A program made the translations under genes and the position numbers. 15,298 bases of DNA from Nitrospirota bacterium (GTDB taxonomy: Bacteria > Nitrospirota_A > Leptospirillia > Leptospirillales > Leptospirillaceae): contig JAKCCY010000061.1 of NCBI GenBank assembly GCA_021838765.1, positions 1 through 15,298 of the forward strand, given 5' to 3'. This document shows positions 1 through 6,102 of the stretch, piece by piece. The stretch's first letter is position 1. The number at the start of each line of letters is the position of its first letter. The notes under the pieces were generated by a model that saw only the letters and a list, made by a program, of their open reading frames with translations, was not told the origin of the DNA and searched no databases.

Positions 1-2
1 TT

Positions 3-590
3 CCGGAGCTGGTCCTTCCGTCCAATCCTCTCCCGGTGGGGATCGATGTGGGCATTAAAACCTTTGCCTCTCTTTCCGATGGGACGGCCATCGAAAACCC
101 GAAGTTCCTGAAACGCTCCGCCAAAAGACTGGCGCAGGCCCAGCGGAAACTGGCTCTTCAGGAAAAAGGCTCTTCGGAACGAGCCAGGATCAAAAAGGTG
201 GTGGCGAAGATTCATGAACGGATCGCTTTTAAGCGATCCGACTTCGCCTATCAGGAAGCCCGAAAGATCGTCAATGCGTATGGACGGATCTTTGTTGAGG
301 ATATTACGGTCAACGAAATGAACTCCCACCGATGCCTGAACCGAAGCATCCGTGACGTGGCGTGGTCGCAATTCTTCCTCTTTCTCTCGTACAAAGCTGA
401 AAATGCTGGTCGGGAGTTCAGGAAGGTGAATCCGGCCTATACAAGCCAGACCTGTTCCTCCTGTGGCCATCGGCAGAAGATGCCGCTGTCCTGCCGGACG
501 TATGTCTGTCCGTGTTGTGGAATGGAAAAGGATCGGGACCACAACGCCTCCCTGAATATTTTGAGACTCGGCCTTTCGTCTCGGGGTTAG
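3..590 (+). CDS. tnpB: TnpB (IS200/IS605 OrfB family), C-terminal part, cut by window edge
   Basis: This is an RNA-guided RuvC-like endonuclease carried by IS200/IS605 and IS607 elements. The frame is open back to base 3 with no stop, so the N-terminal half lies outside the window; the GTG at 36 is an internal valine codon. Counting from that codon, the three RuvC motifs are intact: GIDVGIKT (D4), VEDI (E88) and DRDHNASLNI (D166/D168). A zinc ribbon lies between motifs II and III, with CSSC at 140-143 and CPCC at 158-161. The Arg/Lys-rich stretch at about 25-75 fits the nucleic-acid-binding bridge of the family. Full TnpB proteins are about 370-420 aa, so roughly half is seen. No frameshift or missing catalytic residue is visible, so the protein could be active. 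A hairpin right end follows the stop at once, as expected. Whether a tnpA partner exists cannot be seen. Confidence 0.93.
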   Translation, partial: PELVLPSNPLPVGIDVGIKTFASLSDGTAIENPKFLKRSAKRLAQAQRKLALQEKGSSERARIKKVVAKIHERIAFKRSDFAYQEARKIVNAYGRIFVEDITVNEMNSHRCLNRSIRDVAWSQFFLFLSYKAENAGREFRKVNPAYTSQTCSSCGHRQKMPLSCRTYVCPCCGMEKDRDHNASLNILRLGLSSRG

Positions 591-643
591 CCCCAAAAAG
601 CCCCCACGACAACCATTTCATGGTTTAGTGGCGGGAGCAGTCA
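591..643 (+). ncRNA. IS200/IS605 right-end hairpin, likely omegaRNA 3' scaffold
   Basis: Directly after the tnpB stop an imperfect hairpin spans 601-635. AACCA (611-615) pairs with TGGTT (621-625) around the loop TTTCA. CCAC (604-607) pairs with GTGG (628-631) across a small internal loop, and CCC (601-603) can extend the stem to GGG (633-635) past a bulged C. Subterminal hairpins of this kind are recognised by TnpA in this family, and the same region forms the 3' scaffold of the TnpB guide RNA (omegaRNA). The guide is then the flanking host DNA. If the element ends near GGGAGCAGTCAC (633-644), the guide would start at about 644. The hairpin is seen directly; the RNA and the exact boundary are inferred from the family. 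Confidence 0.55.
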
Positions 644-730
644 CCCATCCTTATCCTCAGGGAAGAAAACAGAAGGCTTGCAAGCGGGCGGTCTTTGTTT
701 CTGTCCTCACATTGAGGTATTCTCGTTCCC

Positions 731-811
731 ATGCAGACCGGCAAGCGCTTTCGAGCCTATTCCAACCCCGCACAGGAACAGCTCCTTCTCCAGAGGAACG
801 TTCGGTCGTGA
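731..811 (+). pseudogene. tnpB N-terminal relic (26 codons)
   Basis: An ATG at 731 opens a short frame reading MQTGKRFRAYSNPAQEQLLL then QRNVRS and a TGA at 809-811. The pattern FRxYxxPxQEQLLL is the typical start of the N-terminal helix-turn-helix domain of OrfB/TnpB transposases (usually a basic residue, R.Y.P...Q...L). The rest of the protein is absent, so this is a broken copy, distinct from the tnpB that ends at 590. It is followed by the small hairpin GGTC-GTGA-GACC (804-815 region) and by a copy of the right-end core at 841-852. The assignment rests on a short but characteristic motif. Confidence 0.55.
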
Positions 812-840
812 GACCGGAACCCCCTTCAAGAGGGCTGCCC

Positions 841-852
841 TAATGGCGGGAG
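841..852 (+). repeat. Second copy of the IS right-end core
   Basis: TAATGGCGGGAG here matches TAGTGGCGGGAG at 626-637, the distal arm of the tnpB right-end hairpin, at 11 of 12 positions. It lies about 30 bases after the tnpB N-terminal relic. The stretch from before 731 to about 852 therefore looks like an element that kept its left-end/N-terminal part and its right end but lost the middle. The repeat overlaps the ribosome-binding region of the following yaiI-type gene. Confidence 0.5.
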
Positions 853-857
853 AGTTC

Positions 858-1322
858 ATGATCTGGGTTGATGCAGATGCCTGTCCCCGCGCTATAAAAG
901 AAATTCTTTACCGCTCCTCCGTGAGGACAAAAACCCCCCTGACACTGGTTGCCAACGCCCCCCTCTCCACTCCGCGATCTCCTTTGATCAACACTATCAC
1001 CGTCCCCAAAGGATCCGACATGGCCGACAAGACCATTGTCGAAAAAGTTCAGTCCGGAGACCTGGTCATCAGCGGGGATATCATTCTTGCAGACCTTGTC
1101 ATTTCAAGGGGAGGGACGGTCCTTTCTCCACGGGGAGATGAGTTCACATCAGACAACATTGGAGAATATCTCTCCACAAGGACCTTCATGAGCGAACTCA
1201 GAAGCGCAGGACTCGCTTCCGGCGGACCTCCCGCCATGACCAATGCAGACAAGGAGCGTTTCGCCAATCGCCTGGAAACGGTTCTCAGACGATTAGCCCT
1301 CCGGCACAAAAACCTCCCATAG
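858..1322 (+). CDS. yaiI: YaiI/YqxD family protein (UPF0178, DUF188)
   Basis: This is a conserved cytoplasmic protein of 154 aa, the usual family length of about 150. The family has a PIN/NYN-like nuclease fold, but no reaction is firmly established. Diagnostic motifs run in order from the chosen start: WVDADACP at 3-10, KEILYR at 14-19, VAN at 31-33, a long match around GSDMADKTIVEKV, then GDLVISGDIILADLVI, SPRGDEFTSDNIGEYL and RTFMSELRSAG followed by GGPP. The frame stays open much further upstream, but that part runs through mobile-element debris and has no family similarity. ATG 858 places the conserved MIWVDADACP at the N-terminus, with GGGAG (848-852) close upstream. ATG 843 is an alternative that adds five residues. 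The GGGAG ribosome-binding sequence is part of the IS right-end copy. Confidence 0.9.
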   Translation: MIWVDADACPRAIKEILYRSSVRTKTPLTLVANAPLSTPRSPLINTITVPKGSDMADKTIVEKVQSGDLVISGDIILADLVISRGGTVLSPRGDEFTSDNIGEYLSTRTFMSELRSAGLASGGPPAMTNADKERFANRLETVLRRLALRHKNLP

Positions 1323-1323
1323 A

Positions 1324-1353
1324 TTGCCTCCCGGATATACGCTCGGGTAGAAT
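1324..1353 (+). promoter_or_regulatory. Possible sigma70-type promoter for the PpiD-like gene
   Basis: TTGCCT (1324-1329) and TAGAAT (1348-1353) are separated by 18 bases, giving 4/6 and 5/6 matches to the -35 and -10 consensus. It starts within a few bases of the yaiI stop and would give a leader of about 80 bases before ATG 1439. It is read by eye only. Confidence 0.35.
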
Positions 1354-1438
1354 GGCAGGATTGTTTCAGATTTTTTGTTGGCCAAAGCAGTCCCACAGTC
1401 AAGAATGCCCCTCTAACATAGGAAAAACAGGCAAAACC

Positions 1439-2152
1439 ATGCTCGAGATGATCAGAAAGTTTGCCATTGAAAAGCCAAAGATCCTGGGAGGACTCATCCT
1501 CTTCATCGCCATCATCTTTACGGTCTCGATGGGCTGGTGGGGATTTGCCAACTCCCGCTCTTCCCAGGGGGACATCGTGGCCAGGATCAATGGAACTCCG
1601 ATAAAAAGTACGGAGTTCGCCAGGGACTTTTCAATCATGAAGAACAACTACCAGCAGATGCTCAATGGGCCCATGGGATCAAAAATCCTGAAGCAGCTGA
1701 ACTTTCCGGGGCTGGTTCTGAGAAACATGATCTACCGTCAGCTTTGGGCCGACGAGGGGAAAAAACTTGGGCTTGTTGTTTCAGACGAAACAATTATCAG
1801 GGAGATCTCCCAGATTCCTTTTTTCATGGAGGGAACACCACCAAGGTTTTCAAAACAGATCTACACACGATTTCTGACCGGAACGCATCAAACAGCAAAA
1901 CAGTTTGAAGAGTCCATCAGAAAAGACCTTCTTGTTCAAAGAGCCCAGGTCATTGTCCGCGCAACTGCCGGATCACCCATCCCCGCACCCGTTTCTCCAG
2001 GTGCCCCGCCGGCAACAATGGTTGACCAGCAAAAAAATGCGCTTAAACTCGAGGAAGAGACCGTTCAATCCTTTCAGACACAGCTTGAAAACAGCGCAAG
2101 CATCAAGATTGACCAGGACGTCCTTAAAAAAGTTTCCCAGTCCCTGCTTTGA
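1439..2152 (+). CDS. Membrane-anchored SurA-N/PpiD-like protein without a PPIase domain
   Basis: The protein has 237 aa. Residues 14-36 form a single N-terminal membrane anchor (ILGGLILFIAIIFTVSMGWW) after a short basic cytoplasmic tail, the arrangement of PpiD, an inner-membrane periplasmic folding factor. VARINGTPIKSTEFARDF at 47-64 is the typical opening of a SurA N-terminal chaperone domain. The helices to about 175 fit it, with the conserved segment ...LRNMIYRQLWADEGKKLGL then VSDETII. In PpiD and SurA one or more parvulin PPIC domains would follow. Here there is only a Pro/Ala-rich linker (180-193) and a short helical tail (FQTQLENSASIKIDQDVL) that resembles the closing segment of such proteins. 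It is therefore likely a holdase-type chaperone without isomerase activity. ATG 1439 gives a PpiD-like N-terminus; longer in-frame starts add non-homologous sequence. The SD is weak. Confidence 0.75.
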   Translation: MLEMIRKFAIEKPKILGGLILFIAIIFTVSMGWWGFANSRSSQGDIVARINGTPIKSTEFARDFSIMKNNYQQMLNGPMGSKILKQLNFPGLVLRNMIYRQLWADEGKKLGLVVSDETIIREISQIPFFMEGTPPRFSKQIYTRFLTGTHQTAKQFEESIRKDLLVQRAQVIVRATAGSPIPAPVSPGAPPATMVDQQKNALKLEEETVQSFQTQLENSASIKIDQDVLKKVSQSLL

Positions 2153-2190
2153 CTCACCCCCTCCTCTCCGGAGGGGAATGAGTCAGGACG
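2151..2190. terminator. Hairpin between convergent genes
   Basis: GACTCA (2151-2156) pairs with TGAGTC (2179-2184). Inside this stem CCCCTCC (2158-2164) pairs with GGAGGGG (2170-2176), with only small internal gaps. It overlaps the plus-strand stop codon and ends seven bases before the minus-strand stop, so it probably serves both genes. Neither side has a convincing T-run. Confidence 0.55.
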
Positions 2191-2191
2191 G

Positions 2192-2740
2192 CTAGAAGAA
2201 ATTCACCCCGACACCTGCTGTGATGAACTCCCACGGTTGTGCCATCGTTCCAACCCCGACCTCCCTGTACCGGACATCAAGGAAAAACTGTCTGGCAGAT
2301 GACAATGGGGCATTCAGCATCACTCCCGCATCAAAATAAGTATTCGCAACACCGGAAAGCAGCGCCTGCCCAAAATCTCCCTCAAGATCAAGGGACATGT
2401 AGGATGTTGCAAAAAGATTGACCAGAAGTCCGCTGTAGAACGGAAAGATATTGCTCGGAAGGATCGTGCTCGTTTTTGACTGGTTCAGGTAATCGATTCC
2501 AGCCCTGACGCCCACATCTTTTGTAAACCAGTACTGAAGATCGACGCCAGCACCATAATAGAGATCCCCATTTGCTCCGGGAACATTGACCGGATCTGCA
2601 CCCTCAACCTCAATCCCGACACCGAAGGCATTGGAGGAGCCAGGTGATGCATGAACTGTCCCCGGAAACTCGAAAAACATGACAAGGGAGATTATCAGAA
2701 AAGATCCGATAACTGAAAAGCCTTTTCGCAGCGAAATCAT
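2192..2740 (-). CDS. Small outer-membrane beta-barrel protein
   Basis: The precursor has 182 aa. From ATG 2740 (SD AAGGAG seven bases upstream) residues 1-31 are a signal peptide: basic MISLRKGF, a hydrophobic core (VIGSFLIISLVMFFEF) and a cleavage site VHA-SP. The mature part has alternating hydrophobic/polar strands with many Gly, Tyr and Phe residues (YYGAGVDLQYWFTKDVGVRAGIDYL; SYMSLDLEGDFGQAL; FLDVRYREVGVG). It ends in ...TAGVGVNFF; a terminal aromatic residue is the usual signal for insertion by the BAM machinery. The size suits an eight-stranded barrel of the OMP_b-brl/OmpW/PagL type; no PagL-like catalytic pair could be identified. The frame extends 28 codons further upstream, but that part lies before the strong SD and would bury the signal peptide. 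Its function and ligand are unknown. Confidence 0.7.
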   Translation of the reverse strand: MISLRKGFSVIGSFLIISLVMFFEFPGTVHASPGSSNAFGVGIEVEGADPVNVPGANGDLYYGAGVDLQYWFTKDVGVRAGIDYLNQSKTSTILPSNIFPFYSGLLVNLFATSYMSLDLEGDFGQALLSGVANTYFDAGVMLNAPLSSARQFFLDVRYREVGVGTMAQPWEFITAGVGVNFF

Positions 2741-2860
2741 TTGAAACTCCTTTTTCGTTTGGAACCAGCAATGTTTTTGGCAGAAAAGATCCAACTTCTC
2801 TTCGGCAAAAATCCTCCGGAACAATAATCCGCCAGGCGCTGCATCCCCTTAAACCAATGG

Positions 2861-2889
2861 TTGTCCCGAGCCTGCTTCACCGTTACAAT
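2861..2889 (+). promoter_or_regulatory. Sigma70-type promoter for the rhodanese gene
   Basis: TTGTCC (2861-2866) and TACAAT (2884-2889) are separated by exactly 17 bases. This is one of the best promoter-like pairs in the window. Transcription would begin near 2896 and leave a leader of about 85 bases before ATG 2981. The leader is AT-rich and shows no clear structured element. Confidence 0.6.
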
Positions 2890-2980
2890 GAAAAGAGCCG
2901 GTTAGTCCTCAGCAGACAGCAAGAGTTGAAGCGCACAGTCAGCAATATCAAAATAAAAAACACGAAAAAGGAGGGATGGA

Positions 2981-3325
2981 ATGTTCGGACTATTCGGAGG
3001 CGGCAACGATATACAGCTTGATCCCAAAGAGCTTAAGGAAAGAATCGATGCAGGGGAAGACCTGATTCTTCTGGACGTCAGGGAAGACTGGGAACACTCG
3101 AAAGTCAAGATCCCCGGAGCCAAACACATCCCGCTCGGACAGCTTAACCGGGTGCTTGACGATATCCACAAAGAAGCAACGGTAGTGGTCTACTGCCACC
3201 ATGGCGCCAGAAGCCTTCAGGCTTGCATGGCAATGAAGAAAGCGGGGTATGCAAAAGTCCAGAATCTCAAGGGCGGGATTGATGCATACGCTATCCATGT
3301 GGATCCGTCGCTTCCCCGGTACTAG
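2981..3325 (+). CDS. Single-domain rhodanese (GlpE-like sulfurtransferase)
   Basis: This is a 114-aa cytoplasmic protein with no signal peptide. It has one complete rhodanese domain: LLDVRE at 30-35, IPGAKHIPL at 44-52, the active-site loop CHHGARS at 72-78 with the persulfide-carrying Cys72, and the closing LKGGIDAYA at 96-104. The six-residue active loop after Cys is the size used by sulfur-transferring rhodaneses rather than the longer loop of Cdc25-type phosphatases. The likely role is sulfane-sulfur transfer to an acceptor such as cyanide, thioredoxin or a cofactor pathway; the acceptor cannot be read from sequence. The start is firm: AGGAGG lies eight bases upstream. The gene stands alone between its own promoter (2861-2889) and terminator (3327-3370), so it appears to be a monocistronic unit. 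Confidence 0.9.
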   Translation: MFGLFGGGNDIQLDPKELKERIDAGEDLILLDVREDWEHSKVKIPGAKHIPLGQLNRVLDDIHKEATVVVYCHHGARSLQACMAMKKAGYAKVQNLKGGIDAYAIHVDPSLPRY

Positions 3326-3326
3326 G

Positions 3327-3370
3327 AAACTCCTCAGGATCTGATCCTCAAGATCCTGAGGAGTTTATTT
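3327..3370. terminator. Strong intrinsic terminator, probably bidirectional
   Basis: A perfect 15-base inverted repeat has its left arm at 3327-3341 (AAACTCCTCAGGATC) and its right arm at 3352-3366 (GATCCTGAGGAGTTT), around a 10-base loop. On the plus strand it is followed by TTTATTT. It begins just after the rhodanese stop and lies 17 bases from the stop of the convergent 95-aa gene, so it can end both transcripts. Confidence 0.85.
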
Positions 3371-3382
3371 CATGGGCTGGAA

Positions 3383-3670
3383 TCAGGACTTTTTGGGCGG
3401 CAGGGTATGGGCTGGCGGTCGACCGTAAACAGGAACCTCAACAATACCCGCCAGGCTTTCAAGATGCGTGATCCACTGCTCCCTCGGAACCTTTTCCAGG
3501 TTTTCCTCGCGGACACGCATTCTTCCGTTTCCAGGGGGGATAATCACATCGTATTCGTTCGCCTTCCAGTACCCCCTTGTTCGGCTCTCAACGATCCCCA
3601 ACTGATTGGTAACCTTTATCAAAACAGTTTCTCCTGCCTGAAAATGATAGGCAATTGGTCGGTATTCCAA
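3383..3670 (-). CDS. Hypothetical 95-aa protein with TTG start
   Basis: I do not recognise this protein. It has no signal peptide or membrane segment and is mildly basic. The first half (FQAGETVLIKVTNQLGIVESRT, then DVIIPPGNGRMRVREENLEKV) has short beta-strand patterns around Gly, like small SH3/KOW-type barrels that control nucleic-acid or protein binding; this is only an impression. The C-terminus is Pro-rich and ends PPKKS. The start must be TTG 3670: an in-frame TGA lies nine codons upstream, the first internal ATG would remove half the protein, and AGAGGTG lies four to five bases before TTG. It lies 77 bases downstream of the methyltransferase gene on the same strand and may be cotranscribed. 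The frame's coherent amino-acid pattern and the terminator at its end support a real gene. Confidence 0.6.
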   Translation of the reverse strand: MEYRPIAYHFQAGETVLIKVTNQLGIVESRTRGYWKANEYDVIIPPGNGRMRVREENLEKVPREQWITHLESLAGIVEVPVYGRPPAHTLPPKKS

Positions 3671-3747
3671 TGGGCACCTCTTTGATTGACAGATTCATGA
3701 ATGGTCAAAACCAGGTTGGACATCCTAGCATATCCTGCGGGAGAGCT

Positions 3748-4413
3748 TCAAAATCCTTTTCCACGCACCCAATCCGCGCGTCCGAAAATTCCCAGCCGGT
3801 AATGATGAATCTCACCACCGGCAGTCTCTTCAGAAGCATGAAGAAGCTGCCATTTCTCTCCCATGATCCGCGAAAAGTCGTCCTGATTGAAAAACACATC
3901 GTAATGACCTCTATGGGATACCCAGTTCCGGCTTCTCTTTTCACCAGGGTAGTGCTGAAAGCGTTCCGAAAAAACACCCAGAAGAAAAACCCCCGACGGA
4001 GAAAGCATCTCATCAATCCATTTCGGATATCTTCTTCGTTCGGGAGCCCTCATATGATGCAAGACTCCGAAATCCAGGACCACATCAAAGCTGCCCCGGC
4101 GAAAAGGAAGATTAAAGAGATCCCCGTTGACAAGTGATGCCTCTGAAAAAACAGGATTGCCCCGAATTTCAAGAAGAGGAGAAAGGACCGAGTCGATTCC
4201 TACAGTATGGCACTCCGAGAAAAGGGGGGGAAGAAGGTTGCGACCCTGGCCGCAACCTATTTCGAGGAACCTCGCGCCCTTCCTAAAAAAACCCATCGTT
4301 CCTGCTGCATCAACGATCCCGGATGCACCTGTCTTGGGCCATCCGGTCTGGCCGGAATCGTACGCCTGTTGAAAAAAATGCCGTTGTCTGCCGTATTGAT
4401 CATTTTTTTTCAC
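3748..4413 (-). CDS. Class I SAM-dependent methyltransferase
   Basis: The protein has 221 aa from GTG 4413. It shows the Rossmann-fold SAM site: motif I FLEIGCGQGRN at 49-59, an acidic residue ending strand 2 (GID, D74), GDLFNLPF at 97-104 and FDVVLDFGVLHHM at 109-121. These correspond to motifs I-IV of class I methyltransferases. The N-terminal HFFQQAYDSGQTGWP resembles the opening of thiopurine-methyltransferase/Methyltransf_11-type enzymes. The substrate is unknown; there is no DNA- or rRNA-specific motif such as NPPY. The frame can be extended by 16 codons to ATG 4458 or TTG 4461, but those lack an SD and add MKVVLVLGALTGGWI. GTG 4413 has GGGGGATGG just upstream. The gene is transcribed divergently from the degenerate GGDEF gene and lies upstream of the 95-aa gene. 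Confidence 0.8.
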   Translation of the reverse strand: MKKNDQYGRQRHFFQQAYDSGQTGWPKTGASGIVDAAGTMGFFRKGARFLEIGCGQGRNLLPPLFSECHTVGIDSVLSPLLEIRGNPVFSEASLVNGDLFNLPFRRGSFDVVLDFGVLHHMRAPERRRYPKWIDEMLSPSGVFLLGVFSERFQHYPGEKRSRNWVSHRGHYDVFFNQDDFSRIMGEKWQLLHASEETAGGEIHHYRLGIFGRADWVRGKGF

Positions 4414-4522
4414 AATCCATCCCCCGGTTAACGCTCCAAGGACCAAAACAACTTTCATCAATGTGATACAATGGCTCCATCAGGCTCGCCAATGGAACAA
4501 CTGTGACTGACCGGGAGAAGAC

Positions 4523-5869
4523 ATGTCGATTTTGCTGGGCCATTCATCTATCCGTCCCCTGACAAACATCCTCCAAAAAGTCAACCTGATTTGCGAAAAA
4601 GAAATGATCGGATTCGCACTCCTCTCAAGAAAAGGCTTTTTACGTGCCGCTGACAGCTTTTTTCTTTCTTTTCTGGATAGAAAAATTATTTCGGTCGGGA
4701 CACTCCCCCAAGCTGAAATCGAAAAAACATTCCTTTCAAAAACTCTCCCGGAACACGCAGCAACCATCAACCTGTGGATCAGGGGCAATGCAGCTCCCGC
4801 TTCAGGACTTTGGCATGCTACCGTCCCTTTTGGTCAAACGTCACTGGAGCTTTTTCGTGCCTCGGTCACAAACTCCGATGAAGAAGCGGCCCTTTTTTTC
4901 AGGGTAACAGGAGAGCAGGCATTTCAAAAAAATACCCTTCCCCGGATTTACACAGAATTGTCGGATGAAATCACGGAAATCCTTCTCGACTCCATGGACC
5001 ATGAAAAAATACTGGAAGTCCTCTCGGATCCGTTCTGGGAAAATCCTGAACTTCCGGATCTTCCGAAGGTTTTCCTCTGGAATACCGCAAGATGGCAGAA
5101 AAATTCGTTTCTGATCCAGCTCTCACCGAGGACATCCATCGAGAATCATGTCCCGATAACAACAGCCATCACCTCGATCATACCCAAAAAGGTGATCCAG
5201 TCGGTCTCTGTTCCTGTAACCCGCTCCTTTTTCATCAGAGAGCCGGACCAGGAAAACATTCACATGATCATTCCCCTGCTCAGGGGGACATCCCACCTTG
5301 GCTGGGTCATCCAGAAACTGACCACTGAAGGACAAAACAAAACAGATATCACTCACCATATCCAGCAAAAGACCAATGACCTGACCCGAAAAATCTTCAG
5401 GAACAGGGAGGAGGTACGATTGATCAGTCCCCTCAACCTGGATCCCGACTCCGCCCTGTTATCCAGAAGAGGCTTGATAGACGGACTGACTGACCTTCTT
5501 GAAATGGCATCATTAAAAAAACAGGGCGTCGGAGTGATAGGAATCACCCTTTCTGAATCCCGGGGAATATTCCCACTCGTTGAACATCTGGAGATATTCA
5601 CCAGAAGCTCCGATCTGCTTGGACGGATTTCTCCCCTGGAATTTCTGGCCTTGCTGCCCGACACGTCACGCTCCGGAACAGAAAAAGCGCTGATCCGCAT
5701 GAAATCGGCACTCCTGGCCGAGGTCGCCAAAAATGCCAGTTTGCTGGCAAGGTTTACTTTCTGTCATGCTCCTGAAGACGGAGTATCACCATTGAAGCTT
5801 CTGAGAGCAGCCTTCCAGGAAGGCCCCCATACCAATTTCGACAGCCGTGGGCAAAATCCCTTTGGGTAG
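4523..5869 (+). CDS. Protein with a degenerate GGDEF-like C-terminal domain
   Basis: The protein has 448 aa, with no signal peptide or clear membrane helix. Residues 1-130 form a mixed alpha/beta region possibly of the PAS or roadblock type, and residues 140-275 a second sensor-like region (GAF-like spacing; weak). A helix at 276-300 leads into a domain that follows the GGDEF plan. DPDSALLSRRGLIDGL at 307-322 stands where DxLTGLxNRRGF is expected. LLGRISPLEFLALLPD at 365-380 stands where the R-GGDEF-xxLLP core is expected, followed by amphipathic helices. The signature is degraded: GGDEF reads ISPLEF, and the metal-binding DxD of strand 1 is absent (VIGITLSES). Diguanylate cyclase activity is therefore not expected; a binding or scaffolding role is more likely. 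GGGAGAAG precedes ATG 4523. The next gene starts 42 bases downstream on the same strand. The domain assignment is by motif spacing only. Confidence 0.6.
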   Translation: MSILLGHSSIRPLTNILQKVNLICEKEMIGFALLSRKGFLRAADSFFLSFLDRKIISVGTLPQAEIEKTFLSKTLPEHAATINLWIRGNAAPASGLWHATVPFGQTSLELFRASVTNSDEEAALFFRVTGEQAFQKNTLPRIYTELSDEITEILLDSMDHEKILEVLSDPFWENPELPDLPKVFLWNTARWQKNSFLIQLSPRTSIENHVPITTAITSIIPKKVIQSVSVPVTRSFFIREPDQENIHMIIPLLRGTSHLGWVIQKLTTEGQNKTDITHHIQQKTNDLTRKIFRNREEVRLISPLNLDPDSALLSRRGLIDGLTDLLEMASLKKQGVGVIGITLSESRGIFPLVEHLEIFTRSSDLLGRISPLEFLALLPDTSRSGTEKALIRMKSALLAEVAKNASLLARFTFCHAPEDGVSPLKLLRAAFQEGPHTNFDSRGQNPFG

Positions 5870-5911
5870 TCCGGCTGAACCACTGTGTCCAACAGGAACA
5901 AGAGGAAAACC

Positions 5912-6097
5912 ATGATCGATTTCGACCCTAGAGATCCAAACCAGACAAACAAAAAAGATCGGTCCCTCTTCTGGATGCTCCTGCCTGTTGCAGTCATTTT
6001 TCTCCTGATCATGGGAACCAATCTTTGGCACCTTGCCCATCAGGACTTTGTCGGATTTGCAACCCGACACAAAGCCGTTCCGGAAAAAAGCAAATAA
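5912..6097 (+). CDS. Small single-helix membrane protein, 61 aa
   Basis: The sequence is a charged N-terminus (MIDFDPRDPNQTNKKDR), one strong hydrophobic helix at about 18-37 (SLFWMLLPVAVIFLLIMG) and a polar basic tail ending PEKSK. It is probably an inner-membrane protein; the family is not recognised. ATG 5912 has AGAGGA eight bases upstream, whereas the GTG at 5885 that opens the frame lacks an SD. It lies 42 bases behind the degenerate GGDEF gene and is probably cotranscribed with it. Its stop lies five bases from the stop of the convergent dapF-like gene, with no terminator between. Confidence 0.6.
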   Translation: MIDFDPRDPNQTNKKDRSLFWMLLPVAVIFLLIMGTNLWHLAHQDFVGFATRHKAVPEKSK

Positions 6098-6102
6098 TGG
6101 GA

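Noticed and set aside
628..843. Open frame of 71 codons after the tnpB element
   Set aside because: It has no recognisable motif, starts inside the right-end hairpin and overlaps the tnpB relic in another frame.
678..857. Upstream extension of the YaiI-type frame (60 codons)
   Set aside because: It reads through mobile-element debris. Family members begin at the MxxWVDADACP motif.
4467..4472. TACAAT as -10 box before the degenerate GGDEF gene
   Set aside because: No acceptable -35 hexamer lies 16-18 bases upstream, so a promoter cannot be supported from it alone.
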